The notes: generated from the letters alone by a model not told the origin. A stretch of 64,000 bases of DNA from Acanthosoma haemorrhoidale (GCA_930367205.1 OV884015.1:2418001-2482000), one strand, 5' to 3'; positions 11,411-27,045 are shown, counted from the stretch's first letter. Numbers and translations are program-made.

Positions 11411-13577
11411 AACGTTAGCTCTTGCCCTATTATGTTCTCCTGATACCAAAACAAAGAAAACATCTTTAAAAAGTCGAATTTTAACAAAAATGCGTATTTC
11501 ATAGCTTGTACGTTAGCACCTGCCCCATTATGTTCTCCTGATACCAAAACAAGAAAAATATCGTCAAAAAGTCGAATTTTTACAAAAATGCGTATTTAGA
11601 GCTAGTACGTTAGCTCCTGTCCCGTTATGTTCTCCTGATACCAAAACAAAAAAAATATCGTTCAAAAGTCAAATTTTTACAAAAATGCGTATTTCATAGC
11701 TGGTACGTTAGCTCCTGCCCTATTATGTTCTCCTGATACGAAAACGAGAAAAATATCGTCAAAAAGTTGAATTTTTCAAAAATGCGTATTTCATAGCTAG
11801 TATGTTAGCTCCTGCCCCATTATGTTCTCCTGATATGAAAACCAGGAAAATATTGTCAAAAAGTTGAATTTTTAAAAAATGGGTATTTCATAGCTGGTAC
11901 GTTAGCTCCTGCCCTATTATGTTCTCCTGATACGAAAACGAGAAAAATATCGTCAAAAAGTTGAATTTTTCAAAAATGGGTATTTCATAGCTGGTACGTT
12001 AGCTCCTGTCCCATTATGTTCTCCTGATACCAAAACAAGGGAAATATCGTCAAAAAGTCAAATTTTTAAAAAATGCGTATTTCATAGCTAGTACGTCAGC
12101 TTCTGCCCCATCATGTTCTCCTGATACTAAAACCAGGAAAATATAGTCAAAAAGTCGAATTTTTAAAAAATGCGTATTTCATAGCTAGTACGTCAGCTCC
12201 TGCCCCATTATGTTCTCCTGATACGAAAACAACAAAAATATCGTCAAAAAGTCGAATTTTTAAAAAAATGGGTATTTCATAGCTGGCACGTTAGCTCCTG
12301 CTCTTTTATGTTCTCCTGATACTAAATCAAGGAAAATATCGTCAAAAAGTTGAATTTTTCGAAAATGCGTATTTCATAGCTAGTACGTTAGCTCCTGCCC
12401 CATCATGTTCTCCTGATACTAAAACGAGGAAAAGTTCGTCAAAAAGTTGAATTTTTAAAAAATGGGTATTTCATAGCTGGTACGTTAGCTCCTGTCCCAT
12501 TATGTTCTCCTGATACCAAAACAAAGAAAATATCGTCTAAAAATCAAATTTTTACAAAAATGCGTTTTTTATAGCTGGTACGTTAGCTCCTACCCTATTA
12601 TGTTCTCCTGATACGAAAACCAGGAAAATATCGTCAAAAAGTCGATTTTTTAAAAAATGCGTATTTCATAGCTAGTACGTCAGCTGCTGCCCCATTATGT
12701 TCTCCTGATACCTAAACAAGAAAATATCGTCAAAAAGTTAAATTTTTTTAAAAAAGAGTATTTTATAGCTGGTACGTTAGCTTCTGAACAATTATGATTT
12801 CCTCATACCAAAACAAGAAAAATATCGTCAAAAAGTTGAATTTTTAAAAAATGCGTATTTCATAGCTAGTACGTCAGCTTCTGCCACATCATGTTCTCCT
12901 GATACTAAAACCAGGAAAATATCGTCAAAAAGTCGAATTTTTAAAAAATGCTTATTTCATAGCTAGTACGTCAGCTCCTGCCCCATTATGTTCTCCTGAT
13001 ACGAAAACAACAAAAATATCGTCAAAAAGTCGAATTTTTAAAAAAATGGGTAATTCATAGCTGGCACGTTAGCTCCTGCTCTTTTATGTTCTCCTGATAC
13101 TAAATCAAGGAAAATATCGTCAAAAAGTCGAATTTTTCGAAAATGCGTATTTCATAGCTAGTACGTTAGCTCCTGCCCCATCATGTTCTCCTGATACGAA
13201 AACCAGGAAAATATCGTCAAAAAGTCGATTTTTTAAAAAATGCGTATTTCATAGCTAGTACGTCAGCTCCTGCCCCATTATGTTCTCCTGTTACCTAAAC
13301 AACAAAATATCGTCAAAAAGTTGAATTTTTAAAAAAAATGCGTATTTCTTAGCTAGTACGTTAGCTCCTGCCTTATTATGTTCTCCTGATACCAAAACAA
13401 AGAAAATGTCATCAAAAAGTTAAATTTTTTTAAAAAAGAGTATTTTATAGCTGGTACGTTAGCTTCTGAACAATTATGATTTCCTCATACCAAAACAAGA
13501 AAAATATCGTCAAAAAGTCGAATTTTAAAAAAATGCGTATTTTATAGCTGGTACAATAATTCCTGCCCTATTATGTT
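11411..13577. repeat. B4: longest family B block, fusion of two arrays
   Basis: About 22 units, the longest B block here. The penultimate-unit marker (GAGTATTTTATAG followed by TGATTTCCTCATACC) normally occurs once, next to the B-to-A boundary. Here it occurs twice, internally at about 12755-12815 and again near 13436-13495. The first half matches B1/B3 units and the second half matches B9-type units. Confidence 0.94.
12755..12840. other. Internal B end-marker unit, array fusion point
   Basis: The marker that normally precedes the exit to A (TGATTTCCTCATACC) is followed here by further ordinary B units (AAGTTGAATTTTT from about 12834). This shows two B arrays joined with loss of the terminal GGTACAATAATTCC unit and, presumably, an A block. 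Confidence 0.85.
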
Positions 13578-16469
13578 AACTCGTAGCTCATGATGTTCAC
13601 GCGAAACTTTAATCATATAATCATATCACGTGATTGAATGCTTGCCAATGATATAGTACACTATCATATTCGACATCATTTGATGTTATGTTCACCCGAA
13701 ACTTCAATCAATCGATCGTATCACGTGATTGAATGAGTGCCAATGATATGACACACAATCATATTCGACATCATTTGATGTTATATTCACTCGTAACTTA
13801 AATCATACGATTGTAACACGTGATACAATGAGTTCAAATGATACGGTACACAATCATATTCCACATCATTTGATGTTATGTTTACTCGTAACTTGAATCA
13901 TACGATTGTAACACGTGATACAATGAGTTCAAATGATACGGTACACAATCATATTTGACATCATTTGATGTTATGTTCACTCGTAACTTTAATCATACGA
14001 TCGTATCACGTGATTGAATGAGTGCTAATGATACAGCACACAATCATATTCGACATCATTTGATGTAATATTCACTCGTAACTTTAATCATACGATCGTA
14101 TCACGTGATTGAATAAGTGCTAATGATATGGCACACAATCATATTCGACATCATCTGATGTTATATTCACTCGTAACTTGAATCATACGATTGTATCACG
14201 TGATAAAATGAGTGCTAATGATTAAGCACACTATCTTATTCGACATCATTTGATGTTATATTCACTCGTAACTTTAATCATACGATCATATCACGTGATA
14301 GAATGAGTGCCAATGATACAGCACACAATTATATTCGACATCATTCATGTTGTATTCATTCGTAACTTAAATCATACGATCGTATCACGTGATACAATAA
14401 GTTCAAATGATGCGGTACACAATCATATTCGACATCATTTGATGTTATATTTACTCGTAACTTTTCTCATACGATCGTATCACGTGAAACAATGAGTGCT
14501 AATGATACATTATACAATCATATTCAACATCATTTGATGTTATCTTCACTCGTAACTTTCATCATACGATCGTATCACGTGATACAATGAGTGCCAATGA
14601 TACGGTACACTATCATATTCGACATCATTTGATGTTATATTCACTCTTGGCTTCAATCATACGATCGTATCACGTAATATAATGAGAGGCAATGATGCGG
14701 TACACTATCATAATCGACATCATCTGATGTTATTGATACGGTATACCAGCATGGTTGACATCATTTAATGTTATATTCACTCGTAAGTTTAATCATACGA
14801 TCGTATCACGTGATACAATGAGTGTTAATGATACATTATACAATCATATTCAACATCATTTGATGTTATCTTCACTCGTAACTTTCATCATACGATCGTA
14901 TCACGTGATACAATGAGTGCCAATGATACGGTACACTATCATAATCGAAATCATCTGATGTTATTGATACGGTATACCAGCATGGTTGACATCATTTAAT
15001 GTTATATTCACTCGTAAGTTTAATCATACGATCGTATCACGTGATACAAGGAGTGCCAATGATACATTATACAATCATATTCAACATCATTTGATGTTAT
15101 ATTTACTCGTAACTTTCATCATACGATCGTATCACGTGATACAATGAGTGCCAATGATACGGCACACTATCATATTCGACATCATTTGATGCTATATTTA
15201 CTCGTAACTTTAATCATACGATCGTATCACGTGAAACAACGAGTGCTAATGATACATTATACAATCATATTCAACATCATTTGATGTTATGTTCACGCGA
15301 AACTTTAATCATACAATCATATCACGTGATTGAATGAGTGCCAATGATATAGTACACTATCATATTCGACATCATTTGATGTTATGTTCACCCGAAACTT
15401 CAATCAATCGATCGTATCACGTGATTGAATGAGTGCCAATGATATGACACACAATCATATTCGACATCATTTGATGTTATATTCACTCGTAACTTGAATC
15501 ATACGATTGTAACACGTTATACAATGAGTTCAAATGATACGGTACACAATCATATTCCACATCATTTGATGTTATGTTTACTCGTAACTTTAATCATACG
15601 ATCGTATCACGTGATTGAATGAGTGCCAATGATATGGCACACAATCAAATTCGACATTATTTGGTGTTATATTCACTCGTAACTTGAATCACACGATCGT
15701 ATCACGTGATACAATGAGTTCAAATGATACGGTACACAATCATATTCGACATCATTTGATGTTATGTTCACTCGTAACTTGAATCATACGATTGTATCAC
15801 GTGATACCATGAGTGCAAATGATTAGGCACACAATCATATTCGACATATTTTGATGTTATGTTCACGCGAAACTTTGATTATACGATCATATCACGTGAT
15901 TGAATGAGTGCCAATGATATGACACACAATCATATTCGACATCATTTGATGTTATATTCACTCGTAACTTGAATCATACGATTGTATCACGTGATACAAT
16001 GAGTGCTAATGATACAGCACACAATCATATTCGACATCATTTGATGTTATATTCACTCGTAACTTGAATCATACGATCGTATCACGTGATACCATGAGTG
16101 CTAATGATACAGCACACAATCTTATTCGACATTATTTGATGTTATATTCACTCGTAACTTGAATCATACGATCGTATCACGAGATACAATAAGTTTAAAT
16201 GATACAGTAAACAATCATATTCGACATCATTTGATGTTATATCCATCCCAAACTTTAATCATACCATCGTATCACGTGAAACAATGAGTGCTAATGATAC
16301 ATTATACAATCATATTCAAAATCATTTGATGTTATCTTCACTCGTAACTTTCATCATACGATCGTATCACGTGATACAATAAGTGCAAATGATACGGCAC
16401 ACTATCATATTTGACATCATTTGATGTCATATTCACTCGTAACTTTATTCATACGATCGTATGATCTTT
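13578..16469. repeat. A5: family A block, first of three related copies
   Basis: About 29.6 units plus truncated units at 14716-14756 and 14947-14987. It aligns with A6 (14307 to 18849, offset 4,542). The beginning is damaged: after GTTAACTCGTAGCT it jumps to CATGATGTTCACGCG, so the usual opening A units are absent. Confidence 0.96.
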
Positions 16470-17664
16470 AACGTTAGCTCTTGCCCTATTATGTTCTCCT
16501 GATACCAAAACAAAGAAAATGTCATCAAAAAGTTAAATTTTTTAAAAAAAGAGTATTTTATAGGTGGTACGTTAGCTCCTGAACAATTATGTTCTCCTGA
16601 TACGAAATCAAGAAAAATATTGTCAAAAAGTTGAATTTTTCGAAAATGCGTATTTCATAGCGAGTACGTTAGCTTCTGCCCCATCATGTGCTCCTGATAC
16701 TAAAACCAGGAAAATATCGTCAAAAAAATGAATTTTTAAAAAAATGCGTATTTCTTAGCTAGTACGTTAGCTCCTGCCTTATTATGTTCTCCTGATACCA
16801 AAACAAAGAAAATGTCATCAAAAAGTTAAATTTTTTTAAAAAAGAGTATTTTATAGCTGGTACGTCAGCTCCTGCCCTATTATGTTCTCCTGATACGAAA
16901 ACAAGACAAATATCGTCAAAAAGACAAATTTTTACAAAAATGGGTATTTAGAGCTAGTACGTTAGCTCCTGTCCCATTATGTTCTCCTGATACCAAAACA
17001 AGGAAAATATGGTCAAAAAGTCGAATTTTTAAAAGATGCGTATTTCATAGCTAGTACGTCAGCTCCTGCCCCATTATGTTCTCCTGATACGAAAACAACA
17101 AAAATATCGTCAAAAAGTCGAATTTTTAAAAAAATGGGTATTTCATAGCTGGCACGTTAGCTCCTGCTCGTTTATGTTCTCCTGATACTAAATCAAGGAA
17201 AATATCGTCAAAAAGTCGAATTTTTCGAAAATGCGTATTTTATAGCTAGTACGTTAGCTCCTGCCCCATCATGTTCTCCTGATACGAAAACCAGGAAAAT
17301 ATCGTCAAAAAGTCGATTTTTTAAAAAATGCGTATTTAGAGCTAGTACGTTAGCTCCTGTCCCGTTATGTTCTCCTGATACCTAAACAACAAAATATCAT
17401 CAAAAAGTTGAATTTTTAAAAAAAATGCGTATTTCTTAGCTAGTACGTTAGCTCCTGCCTTATTATGTTCTCCTGATACCAAAACAAAGAAAATGTCATC
17501 AAAAAGTTAAATTTGTTTAAAAAAGAGTATTTTATAGCTGGTACGTTAGCTTCTGAACAATTATGATTTCCTCATACCAAAACAAGAAAAATATCGTCAA
17601 AAAGTCGAATTTTAAAAAAATGCGTATTTTATAGCTGGTACAATAATTCCTGCCCTATTATGTT
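16470..17664. repeat. B5: family B block (1,195 bp)
   Basis: About 12.3 units with the same length and order as B6 and B7. The first unit is a hybrid: the usual opening joined to the GTCATCAAAAAGTTAAAT type. It contains the odd CATCATGTGCTCC unit. It ends with the TTAATTCG form of the B-to-A boundary. Confidence 0.97.
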
Positions 17665-20536
17665 AATTCGTAGCTTTGATCATACGATCGTATCACGTAA
17701 TATAATGAGTGCCAATGATACGGTACACTATCATATTCGACATCATTTGATGTTATATTCACTCGTGGCTTCAATCATACGATCGTATCACGTGATATAA
17801 TGAGTGGCAATGATGCGGTACACTATCATATTCCACATCATTTGATGTTATGTTTACTCGTAACTTTAATCATACGATCGTATCACGTCATTGAATGAGT
17901 GCCAATGATATGGCACACAATCAAATTCGACATTATTTGGTGTTATATTCACTCGTAACTTGAATCAACCGATCGTATCACGTGATACAATGAGTTCAAA
18001 TGATATGGTACACAATCATATTCGACATATTTTGATGTTATGTTCACGCGAAACTTTAATCATACAATCATATCACGTGATTGAATGAGTGCCAATGATA
18101 TAGTACACTATCATATTCGACATCATTTGATGTTATGTTCACCCGAAACTTCAATCAATCGATCGTATCACGTGATTGAATGAGTGCCAATGATATGACA
18201 CACAATCATATTCGACATCATTTGATGTTATATTCACTCGTAACTTGAATCATACGATTGTAACACGTGATACAATGAGTTCAAATGATACGGTACACAA
18301 TCATATTCCACATCATTTGATGTTATGTTTACTCGTAACTTGAATCATACGATTGTAACACGTGATACAATGAGTTCAAATGATACGGTACACAATCATA
18401 TTCCACATCATTTGATGTTATGTTTACTCGTAACTTGAATCATACGATTGTAACACGTGATACAATGAGTTCAAATGATACGGTACACAATCATATTTGA
18501 CATCATTTGATGTTATGTTCACTCGTAACTTTAATCATACGATCGTATCACGTGATTGAATGAGTGCTAATGATACAGCACACAATCATATTCGACATCA
18601 TTTGATGTAATATTCACTCGTAACTTTAATCATACGATCGTATCACGTGATTGAATAAGTGCTAATGATATGGCACACAATCATATTCGACATCATCTGA
18701 TGTTATATTCACTCGTAACTTGAATCATACGATTGTATCACGTGATAAAATGAGTGCTAATGATTAAGCACACTATCTTATTCGACATCATTTGATGTTA
18801 TATTCACTCGTAACTTTAATCATACGATCATATCACGTGATAGAATGAGTGCCAATGATACAGCACACAATTATATTCGACATCATTCATGTTGTATTCA
18901 TTCGTAACTTAAATCATACGATCGTATCACGTGATACAATAAGTTCAAATGATGCGGTACACAATCATATTCGACATCATTTGATGTTATATTTACTCGT
19001 AACTTTTCTCATACGATCGTATCACGTGAAACAATGAGTGCTAATGATACATTATACAATCATATTCAACATCATTTGATGTTATCTTCACTCGTAACTT
19101 TCATCATACGATCGTATCACGTGATACAATGAGTGCCAATGATACGGTACACTATCATATTCGACATCATTTGATGTTATATTCACTCTTGGCTTCAATC
19201 ATACGATCGTATCACGTAATATAATGAGAGGCAATGATGCGGTACACTATCATAATCGACATCATCTGATGTTATTGATACGGTATACCAGCATGGTTGA
19301 CATCATTTAATGTTATATTCACTCGTAAGTTTAATCATACGATCGTATCACGTGATACAATGAGTGTTAATGATACATTATACAATCATATTCAACATCA
19401 TTTGATGTTATCTTCACTCGTAACTTTCATCATACGATCGTATCACGTGATACAATGAGTGCCAATGATACGGTACACTATCATAATCGAAATCATCTGA
19501 TGTTATTGATACGGTATACCAGCATGGTTGACATCATTTAATGTTATATTCACTCGTAAGTTTAATCATACGATCGTATCACGTGATACAAGGAGTGCCA
19601 ATGATACATTATACAATCATATTCAACATCATTTGATGTTATATTTACTCGTAACTTTCATCATACGATCGTATCACGTGATACAATGAGTGCCAATGAT
19701 ACGGCACACTATCATATTCGACATCATTTGATGCTATATTTACTCGTAACTTTAATCATACGATCGTATCACGTGAAACAACGAGTGCTAATGATACATT
19801 ATACAATCATATTCAACATCATTTGATGTTATGTTCACGCGAAACTTTAATCATACAATCATATCACGTGATTGAATGAGTGCCAATGATATAGTACACT
19901 ATCATATTCGACATCATTTGATGTTATGTTCACCCGAAACTTCAATCAATCGATCGTATCACGTGATTGAATGAGTGCCAATGATATGACACACAATCAT
20001 ATTCGACATCATTTGATGTTATATTCACTCGTAACTTGAATCATACGATTGTAACACGTTATACAATGAGTTCAAATGATACGGTACACAATCATATTCC
20101 ACATCATTTGATGTTATGTTTACTCGTAACTTTAATCATACGATCGTATCACGTGATTGAATAAGTGCTAATGATATGGCACACAATCATATTCGACATT
20201 ATTTGATGTTATATTCACTCGTAACTTGAATCATACGATCGTATCACGAGATACAATAAGTTTAAATGATACAGTAAACAATCATATTCGACATCATTTG
20301 ATGTTATATCCATCCCAAACTTTAATCATACCATCGTATCACGTGAAACAATGAGTGCTAATGATACATTATACAATCATATTCAAAATCATTTGATGTT
20401 ATCTTCACTCGTAACTTTCATCATACGATCGTATCACGTGATACAATAAGTGCAAATGATACGGCACACTATCATATTTGACATCATTTGATGTCATATT
20501 CACTCGTAACTTTATTCATACGATCGTATGATCTTT
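17665..20536. repeat. A6: family A block with five-unit deletion
   Basis: About 29.4 units plus truncated units 19258-19298 and 19489-19529. It matches A7 at offset 4,067 up to about 20160 and at 4,542 beyond about 20195. Relative to A5 and A7 it lacks 475 bp, exactly five units. Confidence 0.97.
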
Positions 20537-21731
20537 AACGTTAGCTCTTGCCCTATTATGTTCTCCTGATACCAAAACAAAGAAAATGTCATCAAAAAGT
20601 TAAATTTTTTAAAAAAAGAGTATTTTATAGGTGGTACGTTAGCTCCTGAACAATTATGTTCTCCTGATACGAAATCAAGAAAAATATTGTCAAAAAGTTG
20701 AATTTTTCGAAAATGCGTATTTCATAGCGAGTACGTTAGCTTCTGCCCCATCATGTGCTCCTGATACTAAAACCAGGAAAATATCGTCAAAAAAATGAAT
20801 TTTTAAAAAAATGCGTATTTCTTAGCTAGTACGTTAGCTCCTGCCTTATTATGTTCTCCTGATACCAAAACAAAGAAAATGTCATCAAAAAGTTAAATTT
20901 TTTTAAAAAAGAGTATTTTATAGCTGGTACGTCAGCTCCTGCCCGATTATGTTCTCCTGATACGAAAACAAGACAAATATCGTCAAAAAGACAAATTTTT
21001 ACAAAAATGGGTATTTAGAGCTAGTACGTTAGCTCCTGTCCCATTATGTTCTCCTGATACCAAAACAAGGAAAATATGGTCAAAAAGTCGAATTTTTAAA
21101 ATATGCGTATTTCATAGCTAGTACGTCAGCTCCTGCCCCATTATGTTCTCCTGATACGAAAACAACAAAAATATCGTCAAAAAGTCGAATTTTTAAAAAA
21201 ATGGGTATTTCATAGCTGGCACGTTAGCTCCTGCTCGTTTATGTTCTCCTGATACTAAATCAAGGAAAATATCGTCAAAAAGTCGAATTTTTCGAAAATG
21301 CGTATTTTATAGCTAGTACGTTAGCTCCTGCCCCATCATGTTCTCCTGATACGAAAACCAGGAAAATATCGTCAAAAAGTCGATTTTTTAAAAAATGCGT
21401 ATTTAGAGCTAGTACGTTAGCTCCTGTCCCGTTATGTTCTCCTGATACCTAAACAACAAAATATCATCAAAAAGTTGAATTTTTAAAAAAAATGCGTATT
21501 TCTTAGCTAGTACGTTAGCTCCTGCCTTATTATGTTCTCCTGATACCAAAACAAAGAAAATGTCATCAAAAAGTTAAATTTGTTTAAAAAAGAGTATTTT
21601 ATAGCTGGTACGTTAGCTTCTGAACAATTATGATTTCCTCATACCAAAACAAGAAAAATATCGTCAAAAAGTCGAATTTTAAAAAAATGCGTATTTTATA
21701 GCTGGTACAATAATTCCTGCCCTATTATGTT
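20537..21731. repeat. B6: family B block (1,195 bp)
   Basis: Unit-for-unit copy of B5 and B7. Visible single-base differences include GCCCGATT near 20941 (GCCCTATT in the others) and AAAATATGCG near 21101 (AAAAGATGCG in the others). Confidence 0.97.
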
Positions 21732-24700
21732 AATTCGTAGCTTTGATCATACGATCGTATCACGTAATATAATGAGTGCCAATGATACGGTACACTATCA
21801 TATTCGACATCATTTGATGTTATATTCACTCGTGGCTTCAATCATACGATCGTATCACGTGATATAATGAGTGGCAATGATGCGGTACACTATCATATTC
21901 CACATCATTTGATGTTATGTTTACTCGTAACTTTAATCATACGATCGTATCACGTCATTGAATGAGTGCCAATGATATGGCACACAATCAAATTCGACAT
22001 TATTTGGTGTTATATTCACTCGTAACTTGAATCAACCGATCGTATCACGTGATACAATGAGTTCAAATGATATGGTACACAATCATATTCGACATATTTT
22101 GATGTTATGTTCACGCGAAACTTTAATCATACAATCATATCACGTGATTGAATGAGTGCCAATGATATAGTACACTATCATATTCGACATCATTTGATGT
22201 TATGTTCACCCGAAACTTCAATCAATCGATCGTATCACGTGATTGAATGAGTGCCAATGATATGACACACAATCATATTCGACATCATTTGATGTTATAT
22301 TCACTCGTAACTTGAATCATACGATTGTAACACGTGATACAATGAGTTCAAATGATACGGTACACAATCATATTCCACATCATTTGATGTTATGTTTACT
22401 CGTAACTTGAATCATACGATTGTAACACGTGATACAATGAGTTCAAATGATACGGTACACAATCATATTCCACATCATTTGATGTTATGTTTACTCGTAA
22501 CTTGAATCATACGATTGTAACACGTGATACAATGAGTTCAAATGATACGGTACACAATCATATTTGACATCATTTGATGTTATGTTCACTCGTAACTTTA
22601 ATCATACGATCGTATCACGTGATTGAATGAGTGCTAATGATACAGCACACAATCATATTCGACATCATTTGATGTAATATTCACTCGTAACTTTAATCAT
22701 ACGATCGTATCACGTGATTGAATAAGTGCTAATGATATGGCACACAATCATATTCGACATCATCTGATGTTATATTCACTCGTAACTTGAATCATACGAT
22801 TGTATCACGTGATAAAATGAGTGCTAATGATTAAGCACACTATCTTATTCGACATCATTTGATGTTATATTCACTCGTAACTTTAATCATACGATCATAT
22901 CACGTGATAGAATGAGTGCCAATGATACAGCACACAATTATATTCGACATCATTCATGTTGTATTCATTCGTAACTTAAATCATACGATCGTATCACGTG
23001 ATACAATAAGTTCAAATGATGCGGTACACAATCATATTCGACATCATTTGATGTTATATTTACTCGTAACTTTTCTCATACGATCGTATCACGTGAAACA
23101 ATGAGTGCTAATGATACATTATACAATCATATTCAACATCATTTGATGTTATCTTCACTCGTAACTTTCATCATACGATCGTATCACGTGATACAATGAG
23201 TGCCAATGATACGGTACACTATCATATTCGACATCATTTGATGTTATATTCACTCTTGGCTTCAATCATACGATCGTATCACGTAATATAATGAGTGGCA
23301 ATGATGCGGTACACTATCATAATCGACATCATCTGATGTTATTGATACGGTATACCAGCATGGTTGACATCATTTAATGTTATATTCACTCGTAAGTTTA
23401 ATCATACGATCGTATCACGTGATACAATGAGTGTTAATGATACATTATACAATCATATTCAACATCATTTGATGTTATCTTCACTCGTAACTTTCATCAT
23501 ACGATCGTATCACGTGATACAATGAGTGCCAATGATACGGTACACTATCATAATCGAAATCATCTGATGTTATTGATACGGTATACCAGCATGGTTGACA
23601 TCATTTAATGTTATATTCACTCGTAAGTTTAATCATACGATCGTATCACGTGATACAAGGAGTGCCAATGATACATTATACAATCATATTCAACATCATT
23701 TGATGTTATATTTACTCGTAACTTTCATCATACGATCGTATCACGTGATACAATGAGTGCCAATGATACGGCACACTATCATATTCGACATCATTTGATG
23801 CTATATTTACTCGTAACTTTAATCATACGATCGTATCACGTGAAACAACGAGTGCTAATGATACATTATACAATCATATTCAACATCATTTGATGTTATG
23901 TTCACGCGAAACTTTAATCATACAATCATATCACGTGATTGAATGAGTGCCAATGATATAGTACACTATCATATTCGACATCATTTGATGTTATGTTCAC
24001 CCGAAACTTCAATCAATCGATCGTATCACGTGATTGAATGAGTGCCAATGATATGACACACAATCATATTCGACATCATTTGATGTTATATTCACTCGTA
24101 ACTTGAATCATACGATTGTAACACGTTATACAATGAGTTCAAATGATACGGTACACAATCATATTCCACATCATTTGATGTTATGTTTACTCGTAACTTT
24201 AATCATACGATCGTATCACGTGATTGAATGAGTGCCAATGATATGGCACACAATCAAATTCGACATTATTTGGTGTTATATTCACTCGTAACTTGAATCA
24301 CACGATCGTATCACGTGATACAATGAGTTCAAATGATACGGTACACAATCATATTCGACATCATTTGATGTTATGTTCACTCGTAACTTGAATCATACGA
24401 TTGTATCACGTGATACCATGAGTGCAAATGATTAGGCACACAATCATATTCGACATATTTTGATGTTATGTTCACGCGAAACTTTGATTATACGATCATA
24501 TCACGTGATTGAATGAGTGCCAATGATATGACACACAATCATATTCGACATCATTTGATGTTATATTCACTCGTAACTTGAATCATACGATTGTATCACG
24601 TGATACAATGAGTGCTAATGATACAGCACACAATCATATTCGACATCATTTGATGTTATATTCACTCGTAACTTGAATCATACGATCGTATCACGTGATA

Positions 24701-25078
24701 CCATGAGTGCTAATGATACAGCACACAATCTTATTCGACATTATTTGATGTTATATTCACTCGTAACTTGAATCATACGATCGTATCACGAGATACAATA
24801 AGTTTAAATGATACAGTAAACAATCATATTCGACATCATTTGATGTTATATCCATCCCAAACTTTAATCATACCATCGTATCACGTGAAACAATGAGTGC
24901 TAATGATACATTATACAATCATATTCAAAATCATTTGATGTTATCTTCACTCGTAACTTTCATCATACGATCGTATCACGTGATACAATAAGTGCAAATG
25001 ATACGGCACACTATCATATTTGACATCATTTGATGTCATATTCACTCGTAACTTTATTCATACGATCGTATGATCTTT
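21732..25078. repeat. A7: longest family A block
   Basis: About 34.4 units plus truncated units 23325-23365 and 23556-23596. This is the full-length form of the A5/A6/A7 type. It retains the five units (about 24215-24730) missing from A6. Confidence 0.97.
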
Positions 25079-26273
25079 AACGTTAGCTCTTGCCCTATTA
25101 TGTTCTCCTGATACCAAAACAAAGAAAATGTCATCAAAAAGTTAAATTTTTTAAAAAAAGAGTATTTTATAGGTGGTACGTTAGCTCCTGAACAATTATG
25201 TTCTCCTGATACGAAATCAAGAAAAATATTGTCAAAAAGTTGAATTTTTCGAAAATGCGTATTTCATAGCGAGTACGTTAGCTTCTGCCCCATCATGTGC
25301 TCCTGATACTAAAACCAGGAAAATATCGTCAAAAAAATGAATTTTTAAAAAAATGCGTATTTCTTAGCTAGTACGTTAGCTCCTGCCTTATTATGTTCTC
25401 CTGATACCAAAACAAAGAAAATGTCATCAAAAAGTTAAATTTTTTTAAAAAAGAGTATTTTATAGCTGGTACGTCAGCTCCTGCCCTATTATGTTCTCCT
25501 GATACGAAAACAAGACAAATATCGTCAAAAAGACAAATTTTTACAAAAATGGGTATTTAGAGCTAGTACGTTAGCTCCTGTCCCATTATGTTCTCCTGAT
25601 ACCAAAACAAGGAAAATATGGTCAAAAAGTCGAATTTTTAAAAGATGCGTATTTCATAGCTAGTACGTCAGCTCCTGCCCCATTATGTTCTCCTGATACG
25701 AAAACAACAAAAATATCGTCAAAAAGTCGAATTTTTAAAAAAATGGGTATTTCATAGCTGGCACGTTAGCTCCTGCTCGTTTATGTTCTCCTGATACTAA
25801 ATCAAGGAAAATATCGTCAAAAAGTCGAATTTTTCGAAAATGCGTATTTTATAGCTAGTACGTTAGCTCCTGCCCCATCATGTTCTCCTGATACGAAAAC
25901 CAGGAAAATATCGTCAAAAAGTCGATTTTTTAAAAAATGCGTATTTAGAGCTAGTACGTTAGCTCCTGTCCCGTTATGTTCTCCTGATACCTAAACAACA
26001 AAATATCATCAAAAAGTTGAATTTTTAAAAAAAATGCGTATTTCTTAGCTAGTACGTTAGCTCCTGCCTTATTATGTTCTCCTGATACCAAAACAAAGAA
26101 AATGTCATCAAAAAGTTAAATTTGTTTAAAAAAGAGTATTTTATAGCTGGTACGTTAGCTTCTGAACAATTATGATTTCCTCATACCAAAACAAGAAAAA
26201 TATCGTCAAAAAGTCGAATTTTAAAAAAATGCGTATTTTATAGCTGGTACAATAATTCCTGCCCTATTATGTT
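25079..26273. repeat. B7: family B block (1,195 bp)
   Basis: Third copy of the B5/B6 array, at offset 4,542 from B6. Same hybrid first unit and same TTAATTCG exit form. Confidence 0.97.
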
Positions 26274-27045
26274 AATTCGTAGCTTTGATCATACGATCGT
26301 ATCACGTAATATAATGAGTGCCAATGATACGGTACACTATCATATTCGACATCATTTGATGTTATATTCACTCGTGGCTTCAATCATACGATCGTATCAC
26401 GTGATATAATGAGTGGCAATGATGCGGTACACTATCATATTCCACATCATTTGATGTTATGTTTACTCGTAACTTTAATCATACGATCGTATCACGTCAT
26501 TGAATGAGTGCCAATGATATGGCACACAATCAAATTCGACATTATTTGGTGTTATATTCACTCGTAACTTGAATCAACCGATCGTATCACGTGATACAAT
26601 GAGTTCAAATGATATGGTACACAATCATATTCGACATATTTTGATGTTATGTTCACGAATAACTTTAATCATACAATCATATCACGTGATTGAATGAGTG
26701 CCAATGATATAGTACACTATCATATTCGACATCATTTGATGTTATGTTCACCCGAAACTTCAATCAATCGATCGTATCACGTGATTGAATGAGTGCCAAT
26801 GATATGACACACAATCATATTCGACATCATTTGATGTTATATTCACTCGTAACTTGAATCATACGATTGTAACACGTGATACAATGAGTTCAAATGATAC
26901 GGTACACAATCATATTCCACATCATTTGATGTTATGTTTACTCGTAACTTGAATCATACGATTGTAACACGTGATACAATGAGTTCAAATGATACGGTAC
27001 ACAATCATATTCCACATCATTTGATGTTATGTTTACTCGTAACTT
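25079..27045. repeat. B+A module, copy 3 of 3, partial
   Basis: B7 and the first part of A8 continue the tandem series at offset 4,542. Agreement is lost near 27045 inside A8. Confidence 0.9.

Larger units (their letters stand above)
16470..20536. repeat. B+A module, copy 1 of 3 (4,067 bp)
   Basis: B5 plus A6. It pairs with B6 plus A7 (4,542 bp) and with B7 plus the start of A8. The length difference is the five-unit deletion in A6. Confidence 0.94.
20537..25078. repeat. B+A module, copy 2 of 3 (4,542 bp)
   Basis: B6 plus full-length A7, tandem to the preceding module. A5 (13578-16469) is the A part of a further, left-truncated copy. Confidence 0.94.
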
